The notes below the pieces were generated by a model. That model saw only the letters and a program-made list of their open reading frames with translations, searched no databases and was not told the DNA's origin. DNA of 64,000 nt. Source: Cherax quadricarinatus. Taxonomy: Eukaryota > Arthropoda > Malacostraca > Decapoda > Parastacidae. This document shows, piece by piece, positions 45,951 through 57,905 of the stretch; positions within the stretch are counted from its first letter, which is position 1, and every line of letters begins with the position of its first letter. The position numbers and the translations under genes were made by a program. Location: contig NC_091298.1 in assembly GCF_038502225.1 (NCBI RefSeq), forward strand, positions 44,240,183-44,304,182, read 5' to 3'.

Positions 45951-48900
45951 CAGTGTGAGAGTGACTGTCAGGAAGCTGACCTTCCTGACAGTGTGAGAGT
46001 GACTGTCAGGAAGCTCACCTTCCTGACAGTGTGAGAGTGACTGTCAGGAAGCTCACCTTCCTGACAGTGTGAGAGTGACTGTCAGGAAGCTGACCTTCCT
46101 GACAGTGTGAGAGTGACTGTCGGGAAGCTCACCTTCCTGACAGTGTGAGAGTGACTGTCAGGAAGCTGACCTTCCTGACAGTGTGAGAGTGACTGTCGGG
46201 AAGCTCACCTTCCTGACAGTGTGAGAGTGACTGTCAGGAAGCTGACCTTCCTGACAGTGTGAGAGTGACTGTCAGGAAGCTGACCTTCCTGACAGTGTGA
46301 GAGTGACTGTCAGGAAGCTGACCTTCCTGACAGTGTGAGAGTGACTGTCAGGAAGCTCATCTTCCTGACAGTGTGAGAGTGACTGTCAGGAAGCTGACCT
46401 TCCTGACAGTGTGAGTGTGACTGTCAGGAAGCTCACCTTCCTGACAGTGTGAGAGTGACTGTCAGGAAGCTGACCTTCCTGACAGTGTGAGAGTGACTGT
46501 CAGGAAGCTGACCTTCCTGACAGTGTGAGAGTGACTGTCAGGAAGCTGACCTTCCTGACAGTGTGAGAGTGACTGTCAGGAAGCTGACCTTCCTGACAGT
46601 GTGAGTGTGACTGTCAGGAAGCTCACCTTCCTGACAGTGTGAGAGTGACTGTCAGGAAGCTGACCTTCCTGACAGTGTGAGAGTGACTGTCAGGAAGCTG
46701 ACCTTCCTGACAGTGTGAGTGTGACTGTCAGGAAGCTGACCTTCCTGACAGTGTGAGAGTGACTGTCAGGAAGCTGACCTTCCTGACAGTGTGAGAGTGA
46801 CTGTCAGGAAGCTGACCTTCCTGACAGTGTGAGTGTGACTGTCAGGAAGCTGACCTTCCTGACAGTGTGAGAGTGACTGTCAGGAAGCTGACCTTCCTGA
46901 CAGTGTGAGAGTGACTGTCAGGAAGCTGACCTTCCTGACAGTGTGAGAGTGACTGTCAGGAAGCTGATCTTCCTGACAGTGTGAGTGTGACTGTCAGGAA
47001 GCTGACCTTCCTGACAGTGTGAGAGTGACTGTCAGGAAGCTGACCTTCCTGACAGTGTGAGAGTGACTGTCAGGAAGCTGACTTTCCTGACAGTGTGAGT
47101 GTGACTGTCAGGAAGCTGACCTTCCTGACAGTGTGAGAGTGACTGTCAGGAAGCTGACCTTCCTGACAGTGTGAGAGTGACTGTCAGGAAGCTGACCTTC
47201 CTGACAGTGTGAGAGTGACTGTCAGGAAGCTGACCTTCCTGACAGTGTGAGAGTGACTGTCAGGAAGCTGACCTTTCTGACAGTGTGAGAGTGACTGTCA
47301 GGAAGCTGACCTTCCTGACAGTGTGAGAGTGACTGTCAGGAAGCTGACCTTCCTGACAGTGTGAGAGTGACTGTCAGGAAGCTGACCTTCCTGACAGTGT
47401 GAGAGTGACTGTCAGGAAGCTGACCTTCCTGACAGTGTGAGAGTGACTGTCAGGAAGCTGACCTTCCTGACAGTGTGAGAGTGACTGTCAGGAAGCTGAC
47501 CTTTCTGACAGTGTGAGAGTGACTGTCAGGAAGCTGACCTTCCTGACAGTGTGAGAGTGACTGTCAGGAAGCTGACCTTCCTGACAGTGTGAGAGTGACT
47601 GTCAGGAAGCTGACCTTCCTGACAGTGTGAGAGTGACTGTCAGGAAGCTGACCTTTCTGACAGTGTGAGAGTGACTGTCAGGAAGCTGACCTTCCTGACA
47701 GTGTGAGAGTGACTGTCAGGAAGCTGACCTTCCTGACAGTGTGAGAGTGACTGTCAGGAAGCTGACCTTCCTGACAGTGTGAGAGTGACTGTCAGGAAGC
47801 TGACCTTTCTGACAGTGTGAGAGTGACTGTCAGGAAGCTGACCTTCCTGACAGTGTGAGAGTGACTGTCAGGAAGCTGACCTTTCTGACAGTGTGAGAGT
47901 GACTGTCAGGAAGCTGACCTTCCTGACAGTGTGAGAGTGACTGTCAGGAAGCTCACCTTCCTGACAGTGTGAGAGTGACTGTCAGGAAGCTGACCTTCCT
48001 GACAGTGTGAGAGTGACTGTCAGGAAGCTGACCTTCCTGACAGTGTGAGAGTGACTGTCAGGAAGCTCACCTTCCTGACAGTGTGAGAGTGACTGTCAGG
48101 AAGCTGACCTTCCTGACAGTGTGAGAGTGACTGTCAGGAAGCTGACCTTCCTGACAGTGTGAGAGTGACTGTCAGGAAGCTGACCTTTCTGACAGTGTGA
48201 GAGTGACTGTCAGGAAGCTGACCTTCCTGACAGTGTGAGAGTGACTGTCAGGAAGCTGACCTTCCTGAAAGTGTGAGTGTGACTGTCAGGAAGCTGACCT
48301 TCCTGACAGTGTGAGAGTGACTGTCAGGAAGCTGACCTTCCTGACAGTGTGAGTGTGACTGTCAGGAAGCTGACATTCCTGACAGTGTGAGAGTGACTGT
48401 CAGGAAGCTGACCTTCCTGACAGTGTGAGTGTGACTGTCAGGAAGCTGACCTTCCTGACAGTGTGAGAGTGACTGTCAGGAAGCTGACCTTCCTGACAGT
48501 GTGAGAGTGACTGTCAGGAAGCTGACCTTCCTGACAGTGTGAGAGTGACTGTCAGGAAGCTGACCTTCCTGACAGTGTGAGTGTGACTGTCAGGAAGCTG
48601 ACCTTCCTGACAGTGTGAGAGTGACTGTCAGGAAGCTGACCTTCCTGACAGTGTGAGAGTGACTGTCAGGAAGCTCACCTTCCTGACAGTGTGAGAGTGA
48701 CTGTCAGGAAGCTGACCTTCCTGACAGTGTGAGAGTGACTGTCAGGAAGCTGACCTTCCTGACAGTGTGAGAGTGACTGTCGGGAAGCTGACCTTTCTGA
48801 CAGTGTGAGAGTGACTGTCAGGAAGCTGACCTTCCTGACAGTGTGAGAGTGACTGTCAGGAAGCTCACCTTCCTGACAGTGTGAGAGTGACTGTCAGGAA

Positions 48901-48988
48901 GCTCACCTTCCTGACAGTGTGAGAGTGACTGTCAGGAAGCTCACCTTCCTGACAGTGTGAGAGTGACTGTCAGGAAGCTCACCTTCCT
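45951..48988. repeat. 38-bp hairpin minisatellite, 80 copies
   Basis: 80 units of 38 bp (3,038 bp; last unit 2 bp short). Each has a perfect 11-bp inverted repeat CTGTCAGGAAG / CTTCCTGACAG around a 5-base loop (CTGAC or CTCAC), then a TGTGAGAGTGA linker. Length is invariant across the array. Stem variants are mainly A to G in the left arm (GTCGGG) and C to T in the right arm (CTTTCTG), both of which leave G-U pairs in plus-strand RNA. A period of 38 precludes a long ORF. Confidence 0.97.
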
Positions 48989-49417
48989 CAGATCAAACTC
49001 AGTCCTGAATGTTTCTCTTCCTTTTATCAGTACATTTGCTTTCATATTATTCTTGTTATTAACATTATTCTCATTACGATTATTATTATTATTGTCACTA
49101 ATGTTCATATAATAATTATAAGTTTTTTATTATTATCATTTTAGTGACTATTATCATTATAATTACATCTCAACACATTTTTCATTATAACTTAAATTTC
49201 TGAGGAAGTTTTAAATCTTTGATGGATTCTCAACACATGATCAGAAGATCATGTTAGCTCCATGTCCTTGGAACAAGAACGTTATACCCACAATTTTCTT
49301 ACTCCATACGAAATTCGTTCTGAAATAATTATATTTCTATACATTTTATGTATTTTCTGAAGTGTTTTTTTTTACAAAAAAAAAAAAATACCGTAATATT
49401 CTTTTTTTTCTTATACA
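48989..49417. other. AT-rich spacer with (ATT)n and poly-A
   Basis: (ATT)-rich 49065-49150 and A/T homopolymers 49367-49412. No gene. Confidence 0.7.
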
Positions 49418-51692
49418 ACTTACGCCTTCAACATGTACCGCAGCTTACACCTTCAACATGTACCGCAGCTTACACCTTCAACATGTACCGCAGCTTACAT
49501 CTTCAACATGTACCGCAGCTTACGCCTTCAACATGTACCGCAGCTTACGCCTTCAACATGTACCGCAGCTTACGCCTTCAAAATGTACCGCAGCTTACAC
49601 CTTCAACATGTACCGCAGCTTACACCTTCAACATGTACCGCAGCTTACACCTTCAATATGTACCGCAGCTTACACCTTCAACATGTCGTGCAGCTTACAC
49701 CTTCAACATGTACCGCAGCTTACACCTTCAACATGTACAGCAACTTACACCTTCAACATGTACCGCAGCTTACACCTTCAACATGTACAGCAGCTTACAC
49801 CTTCAACATGTACAGCAGCTTACACCTTCAACATGTACCGTAGCTTACACCTTCAAATGCACCGCAGCTTACACCTTCAACTGCACCGCACCTTGCACCT
49901 TCAACTGTACCGCAGGTTACACCTTGAACTGCACCGCAGCTTACACCTTCAACTGCAACGCATCTTACACCTTCATCTGTACCGCAGCTTTCACCTTCAA
50001 CTGTACCGCAGCTTGCACCTTCAACTGCACCACAGCTTACACCTTCAACTGCAACGCATCTTACACCTTCAACTGCAACGCATCTTACACCTTCATCTGT
50101 ACCGCAGCTTTCACCTTCAACTGCACCGCAGCTTACACCTTCAACTGCAACGCATCTTACACCTTCAACTGTACCGCAGCTTTCACCTTCAACTGCACCG
50201 CAGCTTACACCTTCAACTGCAACGCATCTTACACCTTCATCTGTACCGCAGCTTTCACATTCAACTGCACCGCAGCTTGCACCTTCAACTGCACCACAGC
50301 TTACATCTTCAACTTTTCCGCAGCTTACACCTTCAAATGTACCGCAGCCTACACTTTCAACTGTACCGCAGCTTACACCTTCAACTGCACCGCAGCTTAC
50401 ACCTTCAACTGTACTGCAGCTTAAAAATTCAACTGTACCGCAGCTTACATCTTCAACTGTACCGCAGCTTACACCTTAAACTGTACCGCAGCCTACACCT
50501 TCAACTGTACAGCAGCTTACACCTTCAACTGTACCGCAGCTTACACCTTCAACTGTACCGCAGCTTACACCTTCAACTGTACCGCAGCTTACACCTTCAT
50601 CTGTACCGCAGCTTACACCTTCAACTGTACCGCAGCTTACAAATTCAACTGTAACGTAGCTTACATCTTCAACTGTACCGCAGCTTACACCTTCAACTGT
50701 ACCGCAGCCTACAACTTCAAGTGTACCGCAGCTTACAAATTCAACTGTAACGCAGCTTACACCTTCAATTGTACCGCAGCTTACACCTTCATCTGTACCG
50801 CACCTTTCACCTTCAACTGTACCGCAGGTTACACCTTCAACTGCACCGCAGCTTACACCTTCAACTGCACCGCATCTTACACCTTCATCTGTACCGCAGC
50901 TTTCACCTTCAACTGTACCGCAGCTTACACATTCAACTGCACCGCAGCTTGCACCTTCAACTGCACCACAGCTTACATCTTCAACTGTACCGCAGCTTAC
51001 ACCTTCAACTGTACCGCAGCCTACACCTTCAACTGTACCGCAGCTTACACCTTCAGCTGCACCGCAGCTTACACCTTCATCTGTACCGCAGCTTTCACCT
51101 TCAACTGTACCGTAGCTTACACTTTCAACTGCACCGCAGCTTACACCTTCAACTGTACCGCAGCTTTCACCTTCAACTGTACCGCAACTTACACCTTCAA
51201 CTGTATTGCAGCCTAAAAATTCAACTGTACCGCAGCTTACATCTTCAACTGTACCGCAGCTTACACCTTCAACTGTACCGCAGCCTACACCTTCAACTGT
51301 ACCGCAGCTTACACCTTCAACTGTACCGCAGGTTACACTCTTCAACTGTACCGCAGCTTACACCTTCAACTGTACCGCAGCTTACACTTTCATCTGTACA
51401 GCAGCTTTCACCTTCAACTGTACCGCAGCTTACACTTTCAACTGTACCGCAGCTTACAAATTCAACTGCAACGCAGCTTTCACCTTCAACTGTAACGCAG
51501 CTTACACCTTCAACTGTACCGCAGCTTACACCTTCAACTGTAACGGAAATTACACCTTCATCTGTAACGCAGCTTACACCTTCAACTGTACCGCAGCTTA
51601 CAACTTCAACTCTACCGCTGCTTACAACTTCAACTGTAACGCAGCTTACACCTTCAACTGTTCCGCAACTTACACCTTGAACTGTACCGTAG
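49418..51692. repeat. Degenerate 24/25-bp minisatellite, about 94 units
   Basis: Two subfamilies: 25-bp CTTCAACATGTACCGCAGCT (49418-49850, about 17 units) and 24-bp CTTCAACTGTACCGCAGCTT (49850-51692, about 77 units). Far more sequence variation than the other arrays, with blocks such as GCAACGCATCTTACACC and CATCTGTACCGCAGCTTTC recurring as higher-order units, so it is older. Long frames on both strands (430, 358, 303, 289 codons) reflect the 24-bp period. It abuts a LINE fragment at 51693. Confidence 0.95.
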
Positions 51693-52172
51693 CTTGGAGA
51701 TTAGAAGTAATATCCAGAGGGTTGAAGAGGGGATGTTGAGGTGGTTCGGGCATTTAGGGAAGATGGTACAAAACAGAACGACTTGAAGAACGAATAAATC
51801 TATGGTTGCAGGAAGGCGAGTTAGGGATCGTCCTAAGAAAAGTTGGAGGGGGTAAAGGAGGTTTTGTGTGCAAGGAGCTTAGACTTTCAGCATGTGTGCG
51901 TGACCGTGTTAGGTAGGACCGAGTGGAGAAAAATGTTTTTTTGACTTGACTTGACATTAATGAAGGGATTCAGGGAAACCGGTTAGCCGAATTTGAGTCC
52001 TGGAGGTGTGAAGTACAGCGCGTGCGCTCTGAAGAAGGGGTGGAGATAGGTTGCAGTTTTGGAACTATAATATTTGCACACTGGCAAGACAGCGATGGAG
52101 AGAGTGATGATGAAAGTGTTTCTTCTTTGTCGGGTTACCCTGCCTCGGTGGGAGACGGCCGATGTGTTAAAA
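51693..52172 (+). pseudogene. RTE-like LINE 3' fragment, degenerate
   Basis: Matches the last coding codons and 3' UTR of the LINE at 61.5-63.5 kb: 'GAGGGGATGTTGAGGTGGTT', 'GGTAAAGGAGGTTTTGTG', 'AAGGGATTCAGGGAAACCGG', 'GAGTCCTGGAGG', 'CCTGCCTCGGTGGGAGACGG', then an A-run. Frameshifts and stops throughout; 5'-truncated exactly where the 24-bp array ends. Confidence 0.9.
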
Positions 52173-52254
52173 AAAAAAGAAATGGGCTGACTGGGTTTTT
52201 AAAAAAAGTTTTCTCTGTCACTGCGCAATTTCTGGAAGGTATTCCGTATCCCTA

Positions 52255-53330
52255 AACCCCATTCCCACGAGCTTCAGTGCACGCGATTGCAATATTTGAG
52301 TGCATTATCAGCCTATGCTGATAATGCAGTTAAATATTCGTGTTGAAGAACTCAAGGAAAGCTTCATGAATCATCATTTCGAAAATAATATCCAAATTTC
52401 AAAACTTTCAATAATTCCAAAGAAGCCAATATCCTAAAATAATCAAACACGATGCGCTTAAAACCGTTCAGATATTGTACTAATCAGATGCCACACTCAG
52501 AAACTATCACAGGAAAAGAAGTACATATTTCAATTTTTTAGATGTTGTACCAAAAATCAAGAAGCAAATTAGAACCTAAACATAACAAAAATAACCCCAA
52601 AATTTCTCTAAGTTAGAGTGACCAGCTTTTATGTAACTTCAGTAACATATTTATGGGCACATAAATGAACATACAGTTAATTTATCCTAAGATAAATAAA
52701 ATCAAATATTGTGACACATTTCTGATCAGAAGACACAATCTCCAATTATTTCAGAGAAACCAATCAATATAAAAAAATAAAACTGGCACTAAACTTACAC
52801 AATCTTGCATTAAGAGATTGTTTACTTTGAGGAAAACACATCACTAAAAGTTTAAAGTTGAACAGAAGATGTATTTACCAGTTATGGCACAGAATACAAC
52901 AAGATTTGTGGCTACACAATGTTAATGCATGAAGTGTTCCATATATATCATATAATGTATCAGCAATGAAGATTGATGCCTTTCACAACTGTTATATTTT
53001 TATCAGAGGAAAGCGCTAAATCCTTGCGTTCGTGGAATGGGAGGCATTCAGATTAACTACATGCCCAGGGAAGAAAAGTCTAGTTCATTGTATCATGATG
53101 CCCTCGCTAGCATTAAGGAAAAATAATGCAAAACGGTAAAATTCTGAACCATTTTGATATTAAAAATGGGAAATGGCAGCAACACACTCCATTAAATATA
53201 CAAACTTTCTAAGTAGTATACACGAATATTGAATAGGGAAATAGGGAATAGGGAAATCTTTCACCATATATCAAATTGAAACACACTTTCTGCATGACAT
53301 GTGTAGTATTGTGTATAGGGTGACTCACGC
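52255..53330. repeat. Old non-coding backbone, copy 2
   Basis: Colinear with 21395-21485 plus 23927-24900, and with 58340-59230. Contains one diverged version of the 47-bp unit (CTAATCAGATGCCACACTCA near 52480) at the exact place where copy 1 has 52 units. Degenerate motif copies near 52725 and 52856. Includes the GAGGAAAGCGCTAAA dispersed repeat (52993-53115). No gene. Confidence 0.7.
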
Positions 53331-54430
53331 ATGTAAATGGACCCGTGAATAATGTCTAATATACCTTACACGTGTGTTGAACATGTTAATTGATACTTGC
53401 TACACCTGCAGTGAAATCTATGGTGCTAGCTGACCCAAAGCCAGCTTTAAAATTGAAATGTGCAGTTTAATTTATTTGTTCAGTCATTTGTTTGGTCATG
53501 CCTGAGCTCAAGTGAATCTTGGATTTTGAGGTATGATAAAATAAGCACAGGTTCCAGTCAACTGGTTCCACTCCATTTTAAAGTGTGTATTGCTGCCACT
53601 AGATTCATGACCCCAAGAAGGATTTCTGCAGTCCGTAAAGTTTTGTCCATGAAGTGTATGTAACAATATAACAATGTTTGTGCTGATTTAGGAGATTCCA
53701 GAACATTTTCAAGCCGAACAACGCCATCAATATTGTTCGCATCTCTACATTTTTTCTTTGTGCTACAAACACGCCTGACTGATGTCAGTCCTTGATCAGT
53801 TACTTCCTGTATGGACTTACTAGCTTGAGATGTTTACCAGAATATACAGTAAATCCACACTACTGCTACTTACCTTCTGAAGGCTGTCACTGGATCCATC
53901 TTAGTCTGCACACCAAGAAATGTTGATCAAATTCACACAAACAAATAGTAATAATAAAATAATAACAATAGAGATAATAGTGATGATAATAATAATAATT
54001 ATTATTATTATTATTATTATTGTTATTATTATTATTATTATTATAGAAATAATAATTATAATAATAATTCAAGATAATATGGGACATAATGTAGTGAGTC
54101 AATTTTATATTTTATTAAAATTAGCTTCGAAACATTACGCCTGAAAATAGTAATTCATAAATGTTATTACAATTATTTATTGTGATTTATATAATTAGCC
54201 TACATAAATTATCATATAAATTGTTAAATTATACCTCCTATTCATTTTGCCATAGGTAGGCTTACAATTTTTTTTGCAGCAGAAAAGTAAAGTGAAAAAC
54301 GATAACATTTAATAATCTATGGTTTGAGTATTATTACTCAATATTCAGGGTGGAAATCTTAAAATTCAACGTCGGATTGTCTTATTTTTCGATTCAATAT
54401 AGTTATGTTCAGAAATCTGATCACCCACTT
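53331..54430. other. Non-coding with (TAA/TTA)n microsatellite
   Basis: 53936-54066 is a mixed TAA/ATT microsatellite. Elsewhere no gene, array or element recognised; short ORFs lack any family feature. Confidence 0.6.
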
Positions 54431-54457
54431 TTACCCTTAAGATCAATCAAGGACTCA

Positions 54458-54495
54458 CTTACCCCTCGCCCCACGAGGGGCGAGGGGTAAGTGGG
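54458..54495. other. GC-rich perfect hairpin, 17-bp stem
   Basis: CACTTACCCCTCGCCCC / GGGGCGAGGGGTAAGTG with a 4-base loop (ACGA), in AT-rich surroundings, 263 bp beyond the stop of the zinc-knuckle ORF on its 3' side. It could be a structural 3' end of that element or a foldback insertion. Confidence 0.9.
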
Positions 54496-54757
54496 GACAG
54501 TGCGAAAAATAGACGGTGAGAGGAATGTCTTGAGTCGAAGAGAGAAGAGTCAGGACTAGACCCAACTGCTAAGCCTAGATAAACAATAACGAAGACGACA
54601 TAAAAGACAACAGGAACTCTGCGGGTGCTGACTGCAACTTGCTGGACGGAAGATTGCTGCATCTTGATGTTGATTGGCGGCTGGCAGAAGCTGGAGGTGT
54701 GGTCAAGGGAGGCTAGCTTCTTGATTGGTCAGGTGTCGGTAAATTGTGAGTCAGAAG

Positions 54758-56431
54758 TTATTTCAGTTCTTCAGTGTTGGAGGCATTCCTTATGTTGTGC
54801 AGTTGTTGGAAGGAAACGATGAGTAGTCTGGTAATCTTGGGTCGAAATGCTGGGTCGGCTTGTAACTGGTCAAAGGTCATCTTGAGTGTTGTGAAGGAGC
54901 AGTGGGATCCTTTACGATTTGTAAACTTGACTGTTCTGTCGTGTATTTTCTCGTACAAAGTGTCAACATTCATGGTGGGTTCTTGGTCAGGAGTCGTATA
55001 AAAAGTTATATCTTTCCAGTGCAGGTATTGATCTCGGTGTTGGTCTTCTGTATTAATACGTCGAGTGATGGCTGGAGAGGTTTTTGTTGGTGGTTGCAGC
55101 ATTGAAGGTTCATTCAATGTTGGTGTCTCCGCTACAGTGTGTGTAGAAGACTGTGGTGGAATCGTGGCTTCTGATTGGTCCATATGAGTAGTGGTGAGTG
55201 GAGGTGAAAGAGGTACGCCGCCACGACGAGCCAATCGACGAGTAGGAGGCGATCGACGAATAGGAGGCGTAGTGCTGACTTGGATGTTAGCAGGTGAACG
55301 TTGATTGGAGGATTCAAAAAAGGATGCGTCGTCATTGTCAATTATTAATTCCTTCAAGTCATCTGGCGCTTCAAAACTGACGATCTTCGGGATTATTTTC
55401 AAAATTTCAGCTGATGGTGGACTTGCAGGGAAGTTAAATGATGGCATGTTGTTGAGTGCAAGAAGTTCATTGATAGTCGTGTTGAAAGAACCAGGTTTTG
55501 CAGCATTTTGCATGTGGGCAAACATCATGCAGTAATAGAATTTGGTGGAAATATCATCAGGTGGAGGTTGGGTAGTGAGAGGTGGTGGAGACGACTGTTG
55601 AGTAGCTTGTAGAATCTTGGATGTTGTAGATTGAATCTTGGCAATTGCAGCGTATGTAGGAGAGGTTCCAGATGACCTCTTTGTTTCTTCCTTCAGTTTC
55701 TTAGAAAGGATATCCTTTCGCACTGGACACTTGGCTGCAAGAGTATGGTGATCACTCTTACAGTTGATGCAAGTGGGAGCAGCAGTAGAAGTGCAAGAAC
55801 GAAAATCGTGTCCTGCAGACCCACAGGTGGAACATATCTTCTTATTCTTCACGTGGCAGTTGGCAGTAGAGTGACTGTACGAGTAACATGTCCAGCAAGG
55901 TGTTATGTACGTGAAGCGTTCAGGTTCAATCTGTCGAGGGTTGATATAGTAGTAAGAGATGGCCAGGTCATCCGACAGTGCTCTGGTCGCCATGGTAACG
56001 TCCAGGAATGTGACCTTGAGCATTGAGGAAGCGTTGGGAATCTTCACTACAGTGTCAATCTTGGCCCAGGTGTTGAGGTCTTCAAGTGATGAAGTAATTT
56101 CCTGGATGGTCATGTTCGTGATCAGCTTGTCAAGACGTTTCATAAACACTAAACGTTTTGCAAGCATGTATGGTGACGTAGAGATGGTAAAGCCTCGGTC
56201 TTCTAAGGTCTTCATGGCAGTAGGTGTAAGCACCTTGTCAGCTTCAGTATCATCGAGAAAAGTGACGATGAAAGCTTCCTTCAGTGACGTGATCTTGGAG
56301 AACTTTGCGTGCAGACAAGTGTTGAGAGAAGCTGCAAGCTCAAGCTTCGTGGCGTCATCGACGACAGCAGACTTGGGCTTAATTCTCACACGATGAGACA
56401 TCGTGGAGATGGTAGAAGTTCCCCTCCCCAA
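54758..56431 (-). CDS. Stand-alone gag-like ORF1 protein with three zinc knuckles
   Basis: 557 codons, unbroken, ATG at 56431 (a second ATG 10 codons on). N-terminal third may hold RRM-like folds, as in Jockey/CR1 ORF1 proteins (SLKEAFIVTFLDDTEADKVL, NASSMLKVTFLDVTMATRAL). Three CCHC zinc knuckles follow at about residues 180-235: CWTCYSYSHSTANC, CSTCGSAGHDFRSC, CINCKSDHHTLAAKC. The middle is rich in S, T and P; the C-terminus (LTTTHMDQ to ELK) is not recognised. Family role: RNA binding and particle formation for a LINE. Odd: no endonuclease or reverse transcriptase ORF lies downstream (below 54758). It may be a 3'-deleted LINE, a non-autonomous ORF1-only element or a captured gag. The gag-like call is firm; the element type is not. 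Confidence 0.8.
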   Translation of the reverse strand: MGRGTSTISTMSHRVRIKPKSAVVDDATKLELAASLNTCLHAKFSKITSLKEAFIVTFLDDTEADKVLTPTAMKTLEDRGFTISTSPYMLAKRLVFMKRLDKLITNMTIQEITSSLEDLNTWAKIDTVVKIPNASSMLKVTFLDVTMATRALSDDLAISYYYINPRQIEPERFTYITPCWTCYSYSHSTANCHVKNKKICSTCGSAGHDFRSCTSTAAPTCINCKSDHHTLAAKCPVRKDILSKKLKEETKRSSGTSPTYAAIAKIQSTTSKILQATQQSSPPPLTTQPPPDDISTKFYYCMMFAHMQNAAKPGSFNTTINELLALNNMPSFNFPASPPSAEILKIIPKIVSFEAPDDLKELIIDNDDASFFESSNQRSPANIQVSTTPPIRRSPPTRRLARRGGVPLSPPLTTTHMDQSEATIPPQSSTHTVAETPTLNEPSMLQPPTKTSPAITRRINTEDQHRDQYLHWKDITFYTTPDQEPTMNVDTLYEKIHDRTVKFTNRKGSHCSFTTLKMTFDQLQADPAFRPKITRLLIVSFQQLHNIRNASNTEELK

Positions 56432-57603
56432 CGGGGATCGTAGGGATACTGTGCAAGTAAGGAGAGCTGCTATGACCTGCCAGGGCGAGAGTCAACAGCA
56501 GAATCCTACCCTTAAGTGCCAAATAAATTTTTCATGTATAGTGGTACTGGAGTTGGAACAGTTCCCAACTCCAACAATTATGTAAGTGTATTTTTGTAAG
56601 TGCTTTTATAAGTGTATTTTTGGGAGTCTGAAATGGACTAATCTAATTTACATTATTCCTTATGGGAACAAATTCGTTGGGTCTCGGCCTTCTGGAACGA
56701 ATTAAGTTCGTAATTAGAGATGCCATGTATATAGTTTTTTTGAAAAATGTCACCAGACTACTGGTGATGTAACAAAATTATTGCAATAAAATAAATCGTT
56801 CACCGAACATTCTACTACTTTTACCGAAGAAGGAAGCAAGATGAAGCAAGAATTTTCTGTGTCATGAATGTTGTTATCGCGACGAAGGTCCCGGACAAGT
56901 TGGAACTGACATACAACGTAGCAATATTTGCTACGGAAGTGCGTGAAAGCTTCTCTGGTTCCCCAGCTGCTGCTGCTGCTGCTACCCAGTGCTATATGAT
57001 CCTTGTGATTTTAGCGCTTGCTACTACTGATAATCATAACAAAAATAATAATAATGCTACCGCGACCCTTCATGGGGCCGATAACTACTCAACCATCAAG
57101 AACCTGTATTCTTAGACACTTCCACATTACCTTGAAACGGTCCCAGCTCTGCAGAACGGTTCATCTTATGATTAGGTGATCAGATAACAAGCGCTAGTGT
57201 TTAAACTAATAACTACATACGAGGGATTCTGGCTAGGTGGCTGTGTTGAGGTGAGACCATGTTCTGAGCCTCGCTGCTGGTTGAGATGGGCAGTGTCGTT
57301 GCTGACACAGTATTTAGAATGCAAGGTCACGTTCAGCTCCGCCTTGGTCACCTTCTGCTATGTAAACAGTGCAGAAGAAAGTTAGTGTGAGAGCTAGTTT
57401 GGCCGACGTGTATGTAACCCGACGAGTCTCGACGTGTCTCTACACGACTGCCGCATCTTGTCCTGTATCTGCATCTCCAGACCACAAAATAAGTCACCAG
57501 GGTGCGGACTGCTCGCCCACACATTCAACACTGCTAAAAGGTAGGACCGGCAAAAGTGTATTTGAATATTACATAACAACTTTTTATTTGATACTTGTGG
57601 CTA
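56432..57603. other. Non-coding, no recognised feature
   Basis: Includes a 60-bp stretch with imperfect inverted text (AACAAATTCGTT / AACGAATTAAGTTCGT at 56669-56715) and short CTG and AAT runs. Small ORFs (56864-57115, 57369-57614) have no family features. Confidence 0.5.
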
Positions 57604-57905
57604 TTGCCAGATAAGATAAGATAAGATAAGGTAAGATTTCGTTCGGATTTTTAACCCCAACGGGTTAGCCACCCAGGATAACCCAAGAAAGTCAGTGCGT
57701 CATCGAGGACTGTCTAACTTATTTCCACTGGGGTCCTTAATCTTGTCCTCTACGATGCGACCCACACCAGTCGACTAACACCCAGGTACCTATTTGCTGC
57801 TAGGTGAACAGGACAACAGGTGTAAGGAAACGTGTCCAAATGTTTCCACCCACCGGGAATCGAACCCGGGCCCTCCGTGTGCGAAGCGGGAGCTTTAGCG
57901 AGTAA
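57604..57905 (-). mobile_element. tRNA-derived SINE with (CTTAT)n tail
   Basis: On the minus strand the head reads GCTAAAGCTCCCGCTTCGCA then GGGCCCGGGTTCGATTCCCG, a tRNA T-arm with a good B box (GGTTCGATTCC, plus-strand 57856-57866). The D-arm and A box are missing, so the copy is 5'-truncated or the head is reduced. The body is AT/GC mixed and the tail is four CTTAT units (plus-strand GATAAGATAA, 57609-57634). RNA polymerase III SINE by type; mobilised by a LINE (inference). Confidence 0.8.

Noticed and set aside
49348..51739. Several 289-430-residue proteins on both strands
   Set aside because: Phase readings of the 24-bp array (AYTFNCTA-type units); no independent coding evidence.
56864..57614. 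Short ORFs in the 56.8-57.6 kb spacer
   Set aside because: Under 85 codons, low-complexity stretches, no family resemblance, no splice context visible.
57851..57905. Functional tRNA gene on the minus strand
   Set aside because: Only the T-arm/B-box part is tRNA-like; the D-arm and A box are absent and a SINE body with GATAA tail follows.
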